A stretch of DNA of 64,000 nt from Streptomyces sp. SLBN-118 (lineage in GTDB: Bacteria; Actinomycetota; Actinomycetes; Streptomycetales; Streptomycetaceae). How positions within the stretch are numbered: the stretch's first letter is position 1; each line of letters opens with the position of its first letter. The stretch is from NCBI RefSeq assembly GCF_006715635.1, contig NZ_VFNP01000002.1, forward strand, positions 930,001 to 994,000. The letters run 5' to 3'. The notes under the pieces were generated by a model. The model saw nothing but the letters and a program-made list of their open reading frames with translations, was not told where the DNA came from and made no database searches. Positions 18,027 through 26,052 of the stretch are shown piece after piece. Position numbers and translations under genes: made by a program.

Positions 18027-18740
18027 ATGGCAGTCATCGTCGTCACCGGGACCGGGACCGAAGTCGGGAAGACCGTCGTCACCGCCGCCGTCGCCGCGGC
18101 GTTTCGTGCGCATGGCCGGTCCGTCGCCGTGGTGAAGCCCGCGCAGACCGGGGTTGCCGTCGGGGAAGACGGTGATGTCGCCGAGGTGGTGCGGCTCGGC
18201 GGGGACGTGGTCGGGGTCGAGCTGGCGAGGTTTCCCGAGCCGCTCGCTCCTGCGACCGCCGCGCGGCGGGCCCAGATGGCGGCCGTCCGCCCCGCGGACG
18301 TGGTCGAGGCCGTGGAGAAGCTCGCCGCCGAGCATGACCTCGTACTGGTCGAGGGGGCCGGCGGGCTGCTGGTGCGTCTCGACGAGGACGGGGCGACCCT
18401 CGCCGACGTGGCCCGGCTGCTGGGCGCGCCCGTGCTCGTCGTCGCGGCGGCCGGGCTCGGCACCCTCAACACGACCGCGCTGACCGCGGAGGCCCTGCGC
18501 GCGCGGAAGTTGGAGCAGCTCGGTGTGGTCGTCGGGAGCTGGCCCGTCGAGCCGGATCTGGCCGAGCGGTGCAATCTCGCGGACCTGCCCGAGGCCGCCG
18601 GGGCGCCGCTGCTCGGAGCCGTGCCTCAGGGAGCGGGCGCACTGCCGCCCGCCGAGTTCCGTGCCCGCGCCGGGAGTTGGCTCGCGCCACGGCTCGGCGG
18701 CGCGTGGGACGTGGAGGCATTCGCCGCGGCCGTAGGCTGA
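18027..18740 (+). CDS. bioD: Dethiobiotin synthetase
   Basis: An ATP-dependent carboxylase of 237 residues forming dethiobiotin from DAPA and CO2. Seen: the P-loop GTGTEVGKT (residues 8-16), VVKPAQTGV with the conserved Lys/Gln/Thr, and VEGAGGLLVRLDE. The start is ATG 18027. It lies 238 bp after bioA, further than expected in an operon, so it may have its own promoter. All four late biotin genes (F, B, A, D) are thus present; the pimeloyl-making step is not encoded in the window. Confidence 0.95.
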   Translation: MAVIVVTGTGTEVGKTVVTAAVAAAFRAHGRSVAVVKPAQTGVAVGEDGDVAEVVRLGGDVVGVELARFPEPLAPATAARRAQMAAVRPADVVEAVEKLAAEHDLVLVEGAGGLLVRLDEDGATLADVARLLGAPVLVVAAAGLGTLNTTALTAEALRARKLEQLGVVVGSWPVEPDLAERCNLADLPEAAGAPLLGAVPQGAGALPPAEFRARAGSWLAPRLGGAWDVEAFAAAVG

Positions 18741-18745
18741 ATCGC

Positions 18746-19084
18746 GTGCGAGCCCGTGTCCAGGAGATCGTCTTCGACTGCCATGACCCCGCCCGCCTGG
18801 TGCGTTTCTGGGCGGCCCTGCTCGGCGGTGACCCCGCCGACCGGAGCGTGGACTGGTCGTACATCGATCCGCCCGGCTTCGTCCGCGTCGCCTTCCAGCG
18901 TGTGCCTGAGGGCAAGTCGGCCAAGAACCGGCTCCATCTCGATCTCGATGCGGGCGATGTCGACGAGGCCGCGGACAAGGCGGTCGCGCTCGGCGCCGTA
19001 CGGCTGGGACCGGCCGTCACCGACGAGTACGGGCGCTTCCAGGTGCTGAGGGATCCCGAGGGCAACGAGTTCTGCTTCGTGTGA
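18746..19084 (+). CDS. VOC-family (glyoxalase-like) protein
   Basis: A 112-residue single vicinal-oxygen-chelate unit. It has the ARVQEIVFDCHDPARLVRFW opening, a WSYIDPPGF loop, KNRLHLDL in the middle and the VLRDPEGNEFCFV ending characteristic of the glyoxalase-like domain. Typical members are small cytosolic metal-binding enzymes or drug-binding proteins; the activity cannot be deduced. The GTG at 18746 is only five bases after the bioD stop, suggesting co-transcription. A longer reading inside bioD would be out of character with the family. Confidence 0.8.
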   Translation: MRARVQEIVFDCHDPARLVRFWAALLGGDPADRSVDWSYIDPPGFVRVAFQRVPEGKSAKNRLHLDLDAGDVDEAADKAVALGAVRLGPAVTDEYGRFQVLRDPEGNEFCFV

Positions 19085-19133
19085 CCGGGGGGAGAATGGC
19101 GGTGAGTGTCCCGCAGTCCCGAGGAGGCCCGCC

Positions 19134-19820
19134 ATGCCCCGGAGCAGCACCAAAGTGCCGCAGTACGCAGTTCACCATCCTCTCTTCGCCCGTTTCTACG
19201 CCAGGTTCAGCGTGGCGGCCGACAAGAACGCGGGGATCATGGCGTGCCGCGAGGAGCTGCTGTCCGGTCTCTCCGGCCGGGTCATCGAGATCGGTGCGGG
19301 AAACGGTCTGAACTTTGCGCACTATCCGGCGGCCGTCTCCGAGGTTGTGGCACTCGAACCCGAGCGCACGCTGCGGCACTTGGCGACGCAGGCAGCGAGG
19401 CGCACCGAGGTCCCGGTGGATGTGGTGCCGGGTGCCGCCGAGGCGCTGCCGGTCAAGAGCGAGGCTTTCGACGCCGCCGTGGCGTCGCTGGTGCTGTGTT
19501 CCGTACGGGATCTGCCGCGCGCGCTCGGCGAGATCAAACGGGTCCTGCGGCCGGGGGGAGAGCTGCGGTTCTTCGAGCACGGCCTCGCCGGGACGAAGGG
19601 CATGGCCACAACCCAGCGCGCGCTGGACCGCACCGTCTGGCCGCTGTTGTTCGGCGGGTGTCACACGGCGCGGGACACCGTCGCCGCGATCGAGGCGGCG
19701 GGCTTCGAACTCGGCGTGTACCGCAGGCTGCAGATCCCCGAGCGGGGCCTGCGGCTGCCGCCTTCGTCGTGTGTGCTGGGGGTGGCGCGGCGGCCGTTCG
19801 TCAGCGACCCGCTGCGGTGA
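19134..19820 (+). CDS. Class I SAM-dependent methyltransferase
   Basis: A 228-residue Methyltransf_11/UbiE-like protein. Motif I is VIEIGAGNGLNF (about residues 50-61), the acidic post-I strand is VVALEPE, and AEALPVKSEAFDAAV and LRPGGELRFFEH mark motifs II-III. It resembles METTL7/phospholipid-type methyltransferases of actinomycetes, but the acceptor is unknown. There is no signal peptide. The start ATG 19134 has GAGGAGG nine bases upstream. It is convergent with the toxin gene whose end is adjacent (19821). Confidence 0.87.
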   Translation: MPRSSTKVPQYAVHHPLFARFYARFSVAADKNAGIMACREELLSGLSGRVIEIGAGNGLNFAHYPAAVSEVVALEPERTLRHLATQAARRTEVPVDVVPGAAEALPVKSEAFDAAVASLVLCSVRDLPRALGEIKRVLRPGGELRFFEHGLAGTKGMATTQRALDRTVWPLLFGGCHTARDTVAAIEAAGFELGVYRRLQIPERGLRLPPSSCVLGVARRPFVSDPLR

Positions 19821-20192
19821 TCAGTGGCTCCACTGCCGCAGCTCCTCGGCGATGGTCCGCACGTCTGCCTTGCTTTCCTTGACCAGGCGCGCCAGATCCC
19901 GTACCTGCACGGGCGAAGTGACGACCTTCAGGCCGCAGGCGACCAGATAGCCGTAGGCGACGGCGGAGGCGAACATCGCGTTGGAGTGCTCCAGCGCCGG
20001 TACGTGGAGGAGCAGCTGAAGCAGGGAGGCGGCGCGGGCGTGCGGGTCGTTGTAGACGGGGATGCCGAATATCTCCGCCTCGTGACGGCCGACGGCGGCG
20101 ACGAGCGCCCCCCAGTCGGCGACCTGTGGATCGCCGGGGGTCTTGTGTTCGGCGACCATGAGCAGCCAGGCAAGGTCGATCGAGAGGTTCAT
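19821..20192 (-). CDS. Fic/Doc-like toxin component, catalytic motif degenerate
   Basis: A 123-residue protein matching the Doc fold pattern: FGIPVYNDPHARAASLLQLL followed by the position where HPFxxGNxR should occur. Here the block reads VPALEHSNAM, so the catalytic His is replaced by Val and the anion-binding GN(K/G)R is not kept. AMP- or phospho-transfer is therefore unlikely; it may act by another mechanism or be a decayed toxin. It lies 34 bases downstream of a ribbon-helix-helix antitoxin on the same strand, the standard layout for such pairs. The identification rests on family memory and context. Confidence 0.6.
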   Translation of the reverse strand: MNLSIDLAWLLMVAEHKTPGDPQVADWGALVAAVGRHEAEIFGIPVYNDPHARAASLLQLLLHVPALEHSNAMFASAVAYGYLVACGLKVVTSPVQVRDLARLVKESKADVRTIAEELRQWSH

Positions 20193-20226
20193 ACGGTGCG
20201 CGGCCGCTCCGGAGTCGTCGTCCGGT

Positions 20227-20517
20227 TCACCGCCGGCCCTTGCCCTGTTCCTTGGTGTACCCGGCGCCGTGCTCCGTGCTGTGCTCCTTGCTGTGCCCGG
20301 CGCCGTGCTCCGTGCCGAACTCCTCGGCGAACACGGACTCGTACTGCTTCATGAAGTCCGACGCCGCCTCGACGAAGGTGCGTCCCACCTCGCCCGCGTC
20401 CTGCTTGACGAGCTCCTCGATATAGCGGTTCACGCTCATCCCGCGCTGCGTCGCCCGCCGGCGCGCGGCCTGAGCGGTTGTCTCGTCCACTCTCACGTTC
20501 AGCTGAGTCTTCGCCAC
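20227..20517 (-). CDS. Ribbon-helix-helix antitoxin with His-rich repeat tail
   Basis: A 96-residue protein. Residues 1-45 are a clear RHH/CopG DNA-binding unit (QLNVRVDETTAQAARRRATQ, then RGMSVNRYIEEL). A helix follows, then a charged tail containing two copies of a unit of the form TEHGAGH-SKE / TEHGAGY-TKE (about residues 69-92). The N-terminal unit should repress its own operon at the GCTAGC repeats just upstream; the tail presumably contacts the toxin encoded next. The start is GTG 20517. It is the first gene of a two-gene toxin-antitoxin unit. Confidence 0.75.
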   Translation of the reverse strand: MAKTQLNVRVDETTAQAARRRATQRGMSVNRYIEELVKQDAGEVGRTFVEAASDFMKQYESVFAEEFGTEHGAGHSKEHSTEHGAGYTKEQGKGRR

Positions 20518-20525
20518 ACCATCAA

Positions 20526-20547
20526 GCTAGCGTGCCAGTGCTAGCAC
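20526..20547. promoter_or_regulatory. Candidate RHH operator: paired GCTAGC boxes
   Basis: GCTAGC at 20526-20531 and again inside the perfect palindrome GTGCTAGCAC (20538-20547) lie directly before the antitoxin start. RHH antitoxins usually bind two such spaced palindromic sites cooperatively. Confidence 0.5.
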
Positions 20548-20663
20548 CGGCAAGAGGGCCATCGCGTGTCCCTTACATCGACCCCGAGGACCGGACCTAG
20601 GATGGATGCCGACACTCCCCCGCCCGCTCTACCCTCCCCTCCTGTACGGGAACCGGAGCGGCC

Positions 20664-21464
20664 ATGACACCGGAGGCGGCCTTGTCAACACCTGCCACTG
20701 CACCCACCCACGAGCAAGCAGCGGATGTACCGCTCGCGGCCAGGGCGCGGGCTCTGACCAAGGCATACGGCACCGGCGAGACGACCGTACGCGCCCTGGA
20801 CGCCGTCGATGTCGACATCGCGCGCGGGCGGTTCACCGCGGTCATGGGACCCTCGGGCTCGGGCAAGTCCACACTGATGCACTGCCTGGCCGGTCTCGAC
20901 ACAGTCTCCGCCGGCCAGGTCTGGCTCGGCGACACGGAGATCACCGGACTGAAGGAACGCGAACTGACCCGGCTCCGGCGGGACCGGATCGGCTTTATGT
21001 TCCAGGCGTTCAACTTGCTGCCCACCCTGACCGCCGCCGAGAACATCACGCTCCCGATGGACATCGCCGGGCGCAAGCCCGACCGCGAGTGGGTGGAGCA
21101 GGTCATCGACACTCTCGGGCTTCGCGACCGCCTGGGGCACCGGCCGTCGGAACTGTCCGGCGGACAGCAGCAGCGCGTGGCCTGTGCCCGCGCGCTGGCC
21201 TCCCGGCCGGAGCTGATCTTCGCGGACGAGCCGACCGGAAATCTCGACTCCCGTGCCGGGGCAGAGGTGCTCGCCTTCCTGCGTGATGCCGTCGACCGGC
21301 TGGAGCAGACGGTGGTGATGGTGACACACGACCCGGGCGCCGCCGCCCACTCCGACCTGGTTCTGTTCCTTGCGGACGGAAGCATCGTCGACGTCATGCC
21401 GGACCCGACAGCAGAGGCGGTACTGGAGCGTATGAAGCGCTTCGACGCCCTGCGCAAGAGCTGA
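20664..21464 (+). CDS. ABC transporter ATP-binding protein (MacB/LolD type)
   Basis: A 266-residue ABC ATPase. Walker A GPSGSGKST, Q-loop FMFQAFNLLPTLTAAEN, signature LSGGQQQRVA, Walker B LIFADEPTGNLDS and the switch MVTHDPGAA are all intact. The NLLPTLT and ADEPTGNLD wording is that of the MacB/LolD/FtsE branch, which drives FtsX-like permeases. A 30-residue Ala/Thr-rich leader precedes the domain. It lies eight bases before its permease. A -10-like TAGGAT (20598-20603) is upstream. Streptomyces have many such pairs linked to envelope stress or peptide resistance; the substrate is unknown. Confidence 0.92.
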   Translation: MTPEAALSTPATAPTHEQAADVPLAARARALTKAYGTGETTVRALDAVDVDIARGRFTAVMGPSGSGKSTLMHCLAGLDTVSAGQVWLGDTEITGLKERELTRLRRDRIGFMFQAFNLLPTLTAAENITLPMDIAGRKPDREWVEQVIDTLGLRDRLGHRPSELSGGQQQRVACARALASRPELIFADEPTGNLDSRAGAEVLAFLRDAVDRLEQTVVMVTHDPGAAAHSDLVLFLADGSIVDVMPDPTAEAVLERMKRFDALRKS

Positions 21465-21471
21465 GGACACT

Positions 21472-24036
21472 GTGCTCAAGGCAACGCTGCGGAGCTTCTT
21501 CGCTCACAAGGGCCGACTACTGCTGTCGGCACTGGCCGTACTGCTGTCCGTGGCCTTCGTCAGCGGCAGTCTGATCTTCTCGGACACCGTCTCCCGTACC
21601 TTCGACCGGCTCTTCGCCTCCACGGCGGCGGATGTCACGATCTCGCCGAAGGAGGGCATCACCGAGAGCGTGCCGACCGGAGTCGTACGGACGGTGCCGG
21701 CCTCGCTCGCGGACCGCGTCGCTTCGGTCAACGGTGTCAAGGCCGCCCATGTCGACGTGGCGGTGCAGAACGTCACGGTCGTCAACGACAAGAACGAGGC
21801 GGTCGGGCCGACGACCGGCGCACCCACCATCGCCCGCGACTGGCGTCTGTCCGACCGCAGTCCGGTGAAGCTGACCAGCGGCCACGAGCCGAGCGGTCCG
21901 GGCGAGGCGCTGCTCGACAAGGACACCGCCGACAGGAAGAAGCTGGGCATCGGGGACACGCTCACCGTTCTCGCGCAGCCCGGTTCGTTCAAGGTCAAGG
22001 TTGTCGGGATCGCGACCTTCACCACCACCAACCCCGGTGCCGCGCTGGTCTTCCTGGACACCCCGACCGCCCAGACCAAGCTGCTGGGCCGGACCGGTGT
22101 GGCCACCTCGGTGTCGGTCGACGCGGCCGAAGGCGTGAGCGACACGGCGCTCAAACAGCGGATCGCCGCCCAGCTGGGCGACACGTTCGAACTGAAGACC
22201 GCGGAGGAGCAGGCCGAGTCGGCCGCCGCCCAGCTGGGCCCGTTCCTCGATGTCATCAAGTACGTGATGCTGGGCTTCGCGGGCGTCGCCGTACTGGTCG
22301 GCGTCTTCCTGATCGTCAACACCTTCTCGATGCTGATCGCCCAGCGCACCCGCGAGCTGGGTCTGCTGCGGGCGCTCGGCGCCGACCGCCGCCAGGTACG
22401 CAATTCCGTCCTCACCGAGGCACTGCTGCTGGGTCTGGTCGGCTCGACGCTGGGGCTGGCCGCCGGTATCGGGCTCGCGGCCGGGCTGATCGAGCTGATG
22501 GGGCTGCTCGGGATGAATCTGAGCGCCGCCGAGATGGTGGTGGGAGTGGCGACTCCGGTGTCGGCGTATGTGGTCGGGCTCGGCGTCACCTTCGTGGCCG
22601 CGTATCTGCCGGCCAGGCGGGCCGCCCGGGTGTCCCCCATGGCCGCGCTCGCGGATGCGGAAGTGGCCGGAGCGGGACGGCCGTTGAGGGTCCGGGCGAT
22701 CGCCGGGGCCGTCGTGGGCGCGGCCGGTGCGGCCGCGCTCGCCGGATGCGCGGTGAGCGAGAAGACCTCGTCGGCGGCATCCCTGCTGGGACTCGGCGTG
22801 GTGCTGACGCTGATCGCCACGGTGGTTGCGGGACCGCTGCTGGTGCGCCCCGTGATCCGCGTGCTGGGCGGGGCCTTCCCCAGACTGTTCGGCTCGGTCG
22901 GCCGGATGAGCCAGCGCAACGCGCTGCGCAATCCGCGGCGTACGGGCGCCACCGCGGCCGCCCTGATGGTGGGCCTGGCACTGGTCGGCGGACTTTCGAT
23001 CGCCAGCGCCTCGATGACCAAGTCCTTCGACAACCAGATCGACAAGACGCTGGGCGCCGACTTCGTCGTACAGAACGCCAACTTCCAGCCGTTCCCGCGG
23101 GAGATCACCGAGAAGGTGAAGGGCGTCGACAGCGCGGGCACCATTGTGCGGCAGCGCTTCGCGCCCCTCGCGCTGAACATGCCCGACGGCAAGCGGGTCG
23201 AGTCGACGGCGTCGGGCTACGACCCGCAGCTGGACGAGGCCGCACACATCACCTATGCGAGCGGGAACACGACGGCCGCGCTGGCGCCGGGCGCCCTCGC
23301 GATGGACCGCGATTTCGCCGAGGACCACAAGGTCCGCATCGGCTCGGTCCTGCCGGCCGAGTTCGCGGGCGGACAGAAGGCCCGGCTGACGGTCGGGGCG
23401 CTCACCGACATGGACCAGAGCGGCGGGCCCGGGATGCAGGGCGGGCTGTTCATGGGGCTGAGCACCGTCGAGAAGTATCTGCCGGGCGGGCAGGAGGCCG
23501 TGCTGTACGTCAACGCCGCGAGCGGCAGTGACGTCAAGGACCTGCGCAAGGCGCTGGAGACGGCCCTCGACCCGTATCCGCAGGTGCAGGTACGCGACCA
23601 GGCCGACTACAAGGAGCTGATCCGCCAGCAGATCGCCGTGATGCTCTATCTCGTATACGCGCTGCTGGGGCTCGCGATCGTCATCGCGGTGCTCGGAGTG
23701 GTCAACACCCTTGCCCTGTCGGTCGTCGAGCGGACCCGGGAAATCGGACTGCTGCGTGCCATCGGTCTCTCGCGGATCCAGCTGCGGCGCATGATCCGGC
23801 TGGAGTCGGTCGTCATCGCGGTCTTCGGCGCACTGCTGGGGCTGGCGCTTGGCCTGGTCTGGGGTGTGGCGGTGCAGCAGGTGCTGGCGCTGGAGGGGCT
23901 GAAAGCCTTCGCCGTGCCGTGGGGCACGGTCATCGCGGTGGTCGTGGGCTCGGTGATCGTGGGTCTTGCGGCGGCGGTGCTCCCGGCCCTGCGCGCCTCG
24001 CGGATGAACGTACTGGCCGCCATCGCACACGAATAG
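21472..24036 (+). CDS. FtsX-like ABC transporter permease
   Basis: An 854-residue membrane protein with the duplicated MacB_PCD/FtsX layout: an N-terminal helix (LLLSALAVLLSVAFVSGSLIF), an extracytoplasmic domain, three helices near residues 255-380 with the QRTRELGLLRALGA signature, a second helix pair, a second extracytoplasmic domain and a final FtsX block with VERTREIGLLRAIGL. The start is GTG 21472, eight bases after the ATPase stop. Family members act as mechanotransmission exporters or signal relays, moving lipids, peptides or antibiotics from the membrane; the substrate is not deducible. Confidence 0.92.
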   Translation: MLKATLRSFFAHKGRLLLSALAVLLSVAFVSGSLIFSDTVSRTFDRLFASTAADVTISPKEGITESVPTGVVRTVPASLADRVASVNGVKAAHVDVAVQNVTVVNDKNEAVGPTTGAPTIARDWRLSDRSPVKLTSGHEPSGPGEALLDKDTADRKKLGIGDTLTVLAQPGSFKVKVVGIATFTTTNPGAALVFLDTPTAQTKLLGRTGVATSVSVDAAEGVSDTALKQRIAAQLGDTFELKTAEEQAESAAAQLGPFLDVIKYVMLGFAGVAVLVGVFLIVNTFSMLIAQRTRELGLLRALGADRRQVRNSVLTEALLLGLVGSTLGLAAGIGLAAGLIELMGLLGMNLSAAEMVVGVATPVSAYVVGLGVTFVAAYLPARRAARVSPMAALADAEVAGAGRPLRVRAIAGAVVGAAGAAALAGCAVSEKTSSAASLLGLGVVLTLIATVVAGPLLVRPVIRVLGGAFPRLFGSVGRMSQRNALRNPRRTGATAAALMVGLALVGGLSIASASMTKSFDNQIDKTLGADFVVQNANFQPFPREITEKVKGVDSAGTIVRQRFAPLALNMPDGKRVESTASGYDPQLDEAAHITYASGNTTAALAPGALAMDRDFAEDHKVRIGSVLPAEFAGGQKARLTVGALTDMDQSGGPGMQGGLFMGLSTVEKYLPGGQEAVLYVNAASGSDVKDLRKALETALDPYPQVQVRDQADYKELIRQQIAVMLYLVYALLGLAIVIAVLGVVNTLALSVVERTREIGLLRAIGLSRIQLRRMIRLESVVIAVFGALLGLALGLVWGVAVQQVLALEGLKAFAVPWGTVIAVVVGSVIVGLAAAVLPALRASRMNVLAAIAHE

Positions 24037-24118
24037 AAAGTGCGTCACGCGGGCGGCCCGTCTCAAACTGTGGGAAGTCGGTGGCGGGCCGCCGCCGGAC
24101 CGTGTTTGGCTCCTGGCC

Positions 24119-24547
24119 ATGATCGACGTGCACATACGCCCCGCCATGGCCGGGGAGGCGGAGAGCATCCTCGCCTTCTGGAAGCAAGCGGCCGAGGGTA
24201 CGAGCATCACGGACGACGTGGACGGGCTGACCCGCCTGATCGAGCGGGACCCGGAAGCGCTGATCCTGGCCGAGTCCGGCGGCCTGCTGGTGGGCTCGGT
24301 GATCGCGGGCTACGACGGGTGGCGGTGTTCGCTCTACCGCCTCGCGGTGCTTCCTTCTCACCGCAGGCAGGGGATCTCGACGGCGCTGCTCGCGGCCGCC
24401 GAGCGACGATTCCTTACTGCGGGCGGCCGGCGAGGTGACGCCATGGTGCTGGAGGCCAACGAGCGCGCCCAGCGGGCGTGGGCATCGGCCGGGTACCACC
24501 GCGAGGACCACTGGCGTCGCTGGGTGAAGCCCTTTCCCCCTGCGTAG
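24119..24547 (+). CDS. GNAT-family N-acetyltransferase
   Basis: A 142-residue GNAT domain. The acetyl-CoA binding motif A is LYRLAVLPSHRRQGISTALL (Q/RxxGxG/A form, RRQGIS), and motif B is visible in MVLEANERAQRAWASAGY. It resembles RimI-like stand-alone acetyltransferases acting on small molecules or peptide amino groups. The start is ATG 24119, 82 bp after the permease gene, same direction. There is no substrate clue. Confidence 0.85.
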   Translation: MIDVHIRPAMAGEAESILAFWKQAAEGTSITDDVDGLTRLIERDPEALILAESGGLLVGSVIAGYDGWRCSLYRLAVLPSHRRQGISTALLAAAERRFLTAGGRRGDAMVLEANERAQRAWASAGYHREDHWRRWVKPFPPA

Positions 24548-24640
24548 GGGCTCCCTTCGACACGGCACGCGGCCCTTTGCCGGTCCTTTACCATGGGTGG
24601 ACTATCCACTCCCCTGTACGAAAGGTGTGAGCGTCCGCCC

Positions 24641-24718
24641 ATGGGCGAGCCTCCCAGTAGCCGACATCGAGCATTCCTCCTGCCCCTGCCCGATCATGGG
24701 ACGGAGGTGACCCGATGA
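24641..24718 (+). other. Possible leader peptide ORF before the CNNM gene pair
   Basis: A 25-codon ATG frame in the 167-bp leader ends exactly on the start of the first CNNM gene: its TGA overlaps ATG 24715 as ATGA. The downstream GGAGG ribosome site lies inside it, so translation of the leader could control access to that site. A small stem GTGGA-cta-TCCAC (24597-24609) is upstream. No known riboswitch pattern was recognised. Confidence 0.35.
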
Positions 24719-26052
24719 CCGAAGTGCTCCTGCTCGTCGTGGCAGTGCTGCTCGCGCTCGCCTGTGGCGGCTTCGTCGCAGCGGAGTTCTCCCTCACCAC
24801 CATCGAGCGCGGGGACCTCGAAGCGGCCGTCGGGCGCGGGGAGCGCGGGGCGGCGAGCGCCCTCAAAGCCGTACGCAGCCTCACCTTCCAGCTCTCCGGC
24901 GCCCAGCTCGGCATCACGGTCACCAACCTGGTCGTCGGCATGCTGTCCGAACCCTCGATCGCGAAGCTGATCCGCGGCCCGCTCGAGGCGCTCGGCGTCT
25001 CCCCCTCGACGGCCTCCTCGGCCGCGCTTGTGATCGGCACCGGGCTGTCGACGATCGTGCTGATGGTCGTCGGCGAACTGGTCCCCAAGAACTGGGCGAT
25101 CTCCTCGCCGCTCGCCGTGGCCAAGGTGGTGGCGCCCCCGCAGCGGGTCTTCACGGCCACCTTCAAGCCCTTCATCAGCCACCTCAACAACACGGCCAAC
25201 CGCATCCTGCGCCGGCTCGGCATGGAGCCGACCGAAGAGCTGGCCTCCGTCCGCAGCCCCCAGGAACTGGTCGCACTCGCCCGCCACTCCGCCAAGAAGG
25301 GCGCGCTTGAGGCGGACACCGCGGAGCTGTTCGTCCGCACCCTCAAGCTGTCCGAACTCACCGCGGAGAACGTGATGACCCCGCGGGTCCAGGTCACAGC
25401 CCTCGACGTGCAGGCCACCGTCGAGGACGTCGCCAACGCCACCCGCGCCACCGGCCTGTCCCGCTTCCCCGTCTACCAGGGCAGCCTGGACTCCGTCGTC
25501 GGCGTCGCGCACATCAAGGACGTGCTCGCCCTCCCGGCCGTGCGCCGTCCGCGCCATCGCGTCACCGAGCTCCTGCGCGAGCCGCTGCTCGTACCGGAGA
25601 CGCTGACAGTGGACCGGCTGCTCGACCGGCTGTCCGGCAAGAACACCATGGCCGTCGTCATCGACGAGTACGGCGGTACGGCCGGTGTGGTGACGCTGGA
25701 GGACATCATGGAGGAGGTCGTCGGCGAGGTGCGCGACGAGCACGATCCGCACGAGACTCCGGACCTGGCCCCGGCCGGCGAGGACGCCGACGGGCGCGCG
25801 CTCTGGTCGGCGGACGGTGCGGCGCGCACCGACCAGCTGGAGCGGGTCGGGCTGCGGGTGCCCGAAGGCCCCTACGAAACTCTCGCCGGCCTCATCGCCA
25901 CCACCTTGGGGCGCATCCCCGCAGAGGGCGACCGGATCGAGCTGGCGGGCTGGCGTCTCGATGTGGTGGACGCTTCCGGGCGGCGGGCGGCCCGGGTGCT
26001 GATGCACGCACCGCTCCCCTCGGACGACACCACCGAGGAGGCCGGACGATGA
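24715..26052 (+). CDS. CNNM/CBS/CorC-HlyC membrane protein
   Basis: A 445-residue protein with the full hemolysin-family (TlyC/CorB-like) layout. The N-terminal CNNM transmembrane domain covers residues about 1-190 (GGFVAAEFSLTTIER, FQLSGAQLGITVTNL, GELVPKNWAI). A CBS pair follows from about 210 to 330 (VMTPRVQVTALD, TMAVVIDEYGGTAGVVTLED), and a CorC/HlyC C-terminal domain from about 350. Family members are linked to magnesium or cobalt efflux. Start ATG 24715 follows GGAGGTG. Its last four bases overlap the next gene (ATGA), which encodes a shorter paralogue. Confidence 0.93.
   Translation: MTEVLLLVVAVLLALACGGFVAAEFSLTTIERGDLEAAVGRGERGAASALKAVRSLTFQLSGAQLGITVTNLVVGMLSEPSIAKLIRGPLEALGVSPSTASSAALVIGTGLSTIVLMVVGELVPKNWAISSPLAVAKVVAPPQRVFTATFKPFISHLNNTANRILRRLGMEPTEELASVRSPQELVALARHSAKKGALEADTAELFVRTLKLSELTAENVMTPRVQVTALDVQATVEDVANATRATGLSRFPVYQGSLDSVVGVAHIKDVLALPAVRRPRHRVTELLREPLLVPETLTVDRLLDRLSGKNTMAVVIDEYGGTAGVVTLEDIMEEVVGEVRDEHDPHETPDLAPAGEDADGRALWSADGAARTDQLERVGLRVPEGPYETLAGLIATTLGRIPAEGDRIELAGWRLDVVDASGRRAARVLMHAPLPSDDTTEEAGR

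Noticed and set aside
21517..24210. 897-codon minus-strand frame across the FtsX permease
   Set aside because: Antisense shadow; His/Arg/Gln-rich low-complexity protein unlike any family.
24548..24714. Known Mg2+ or Mn2+ riboswitch before the CNNM genes
   Set aside because: Neither the M-box nor the yybP-ykoY consensus elements could be found; only the leader ORF and a small stem are supported.
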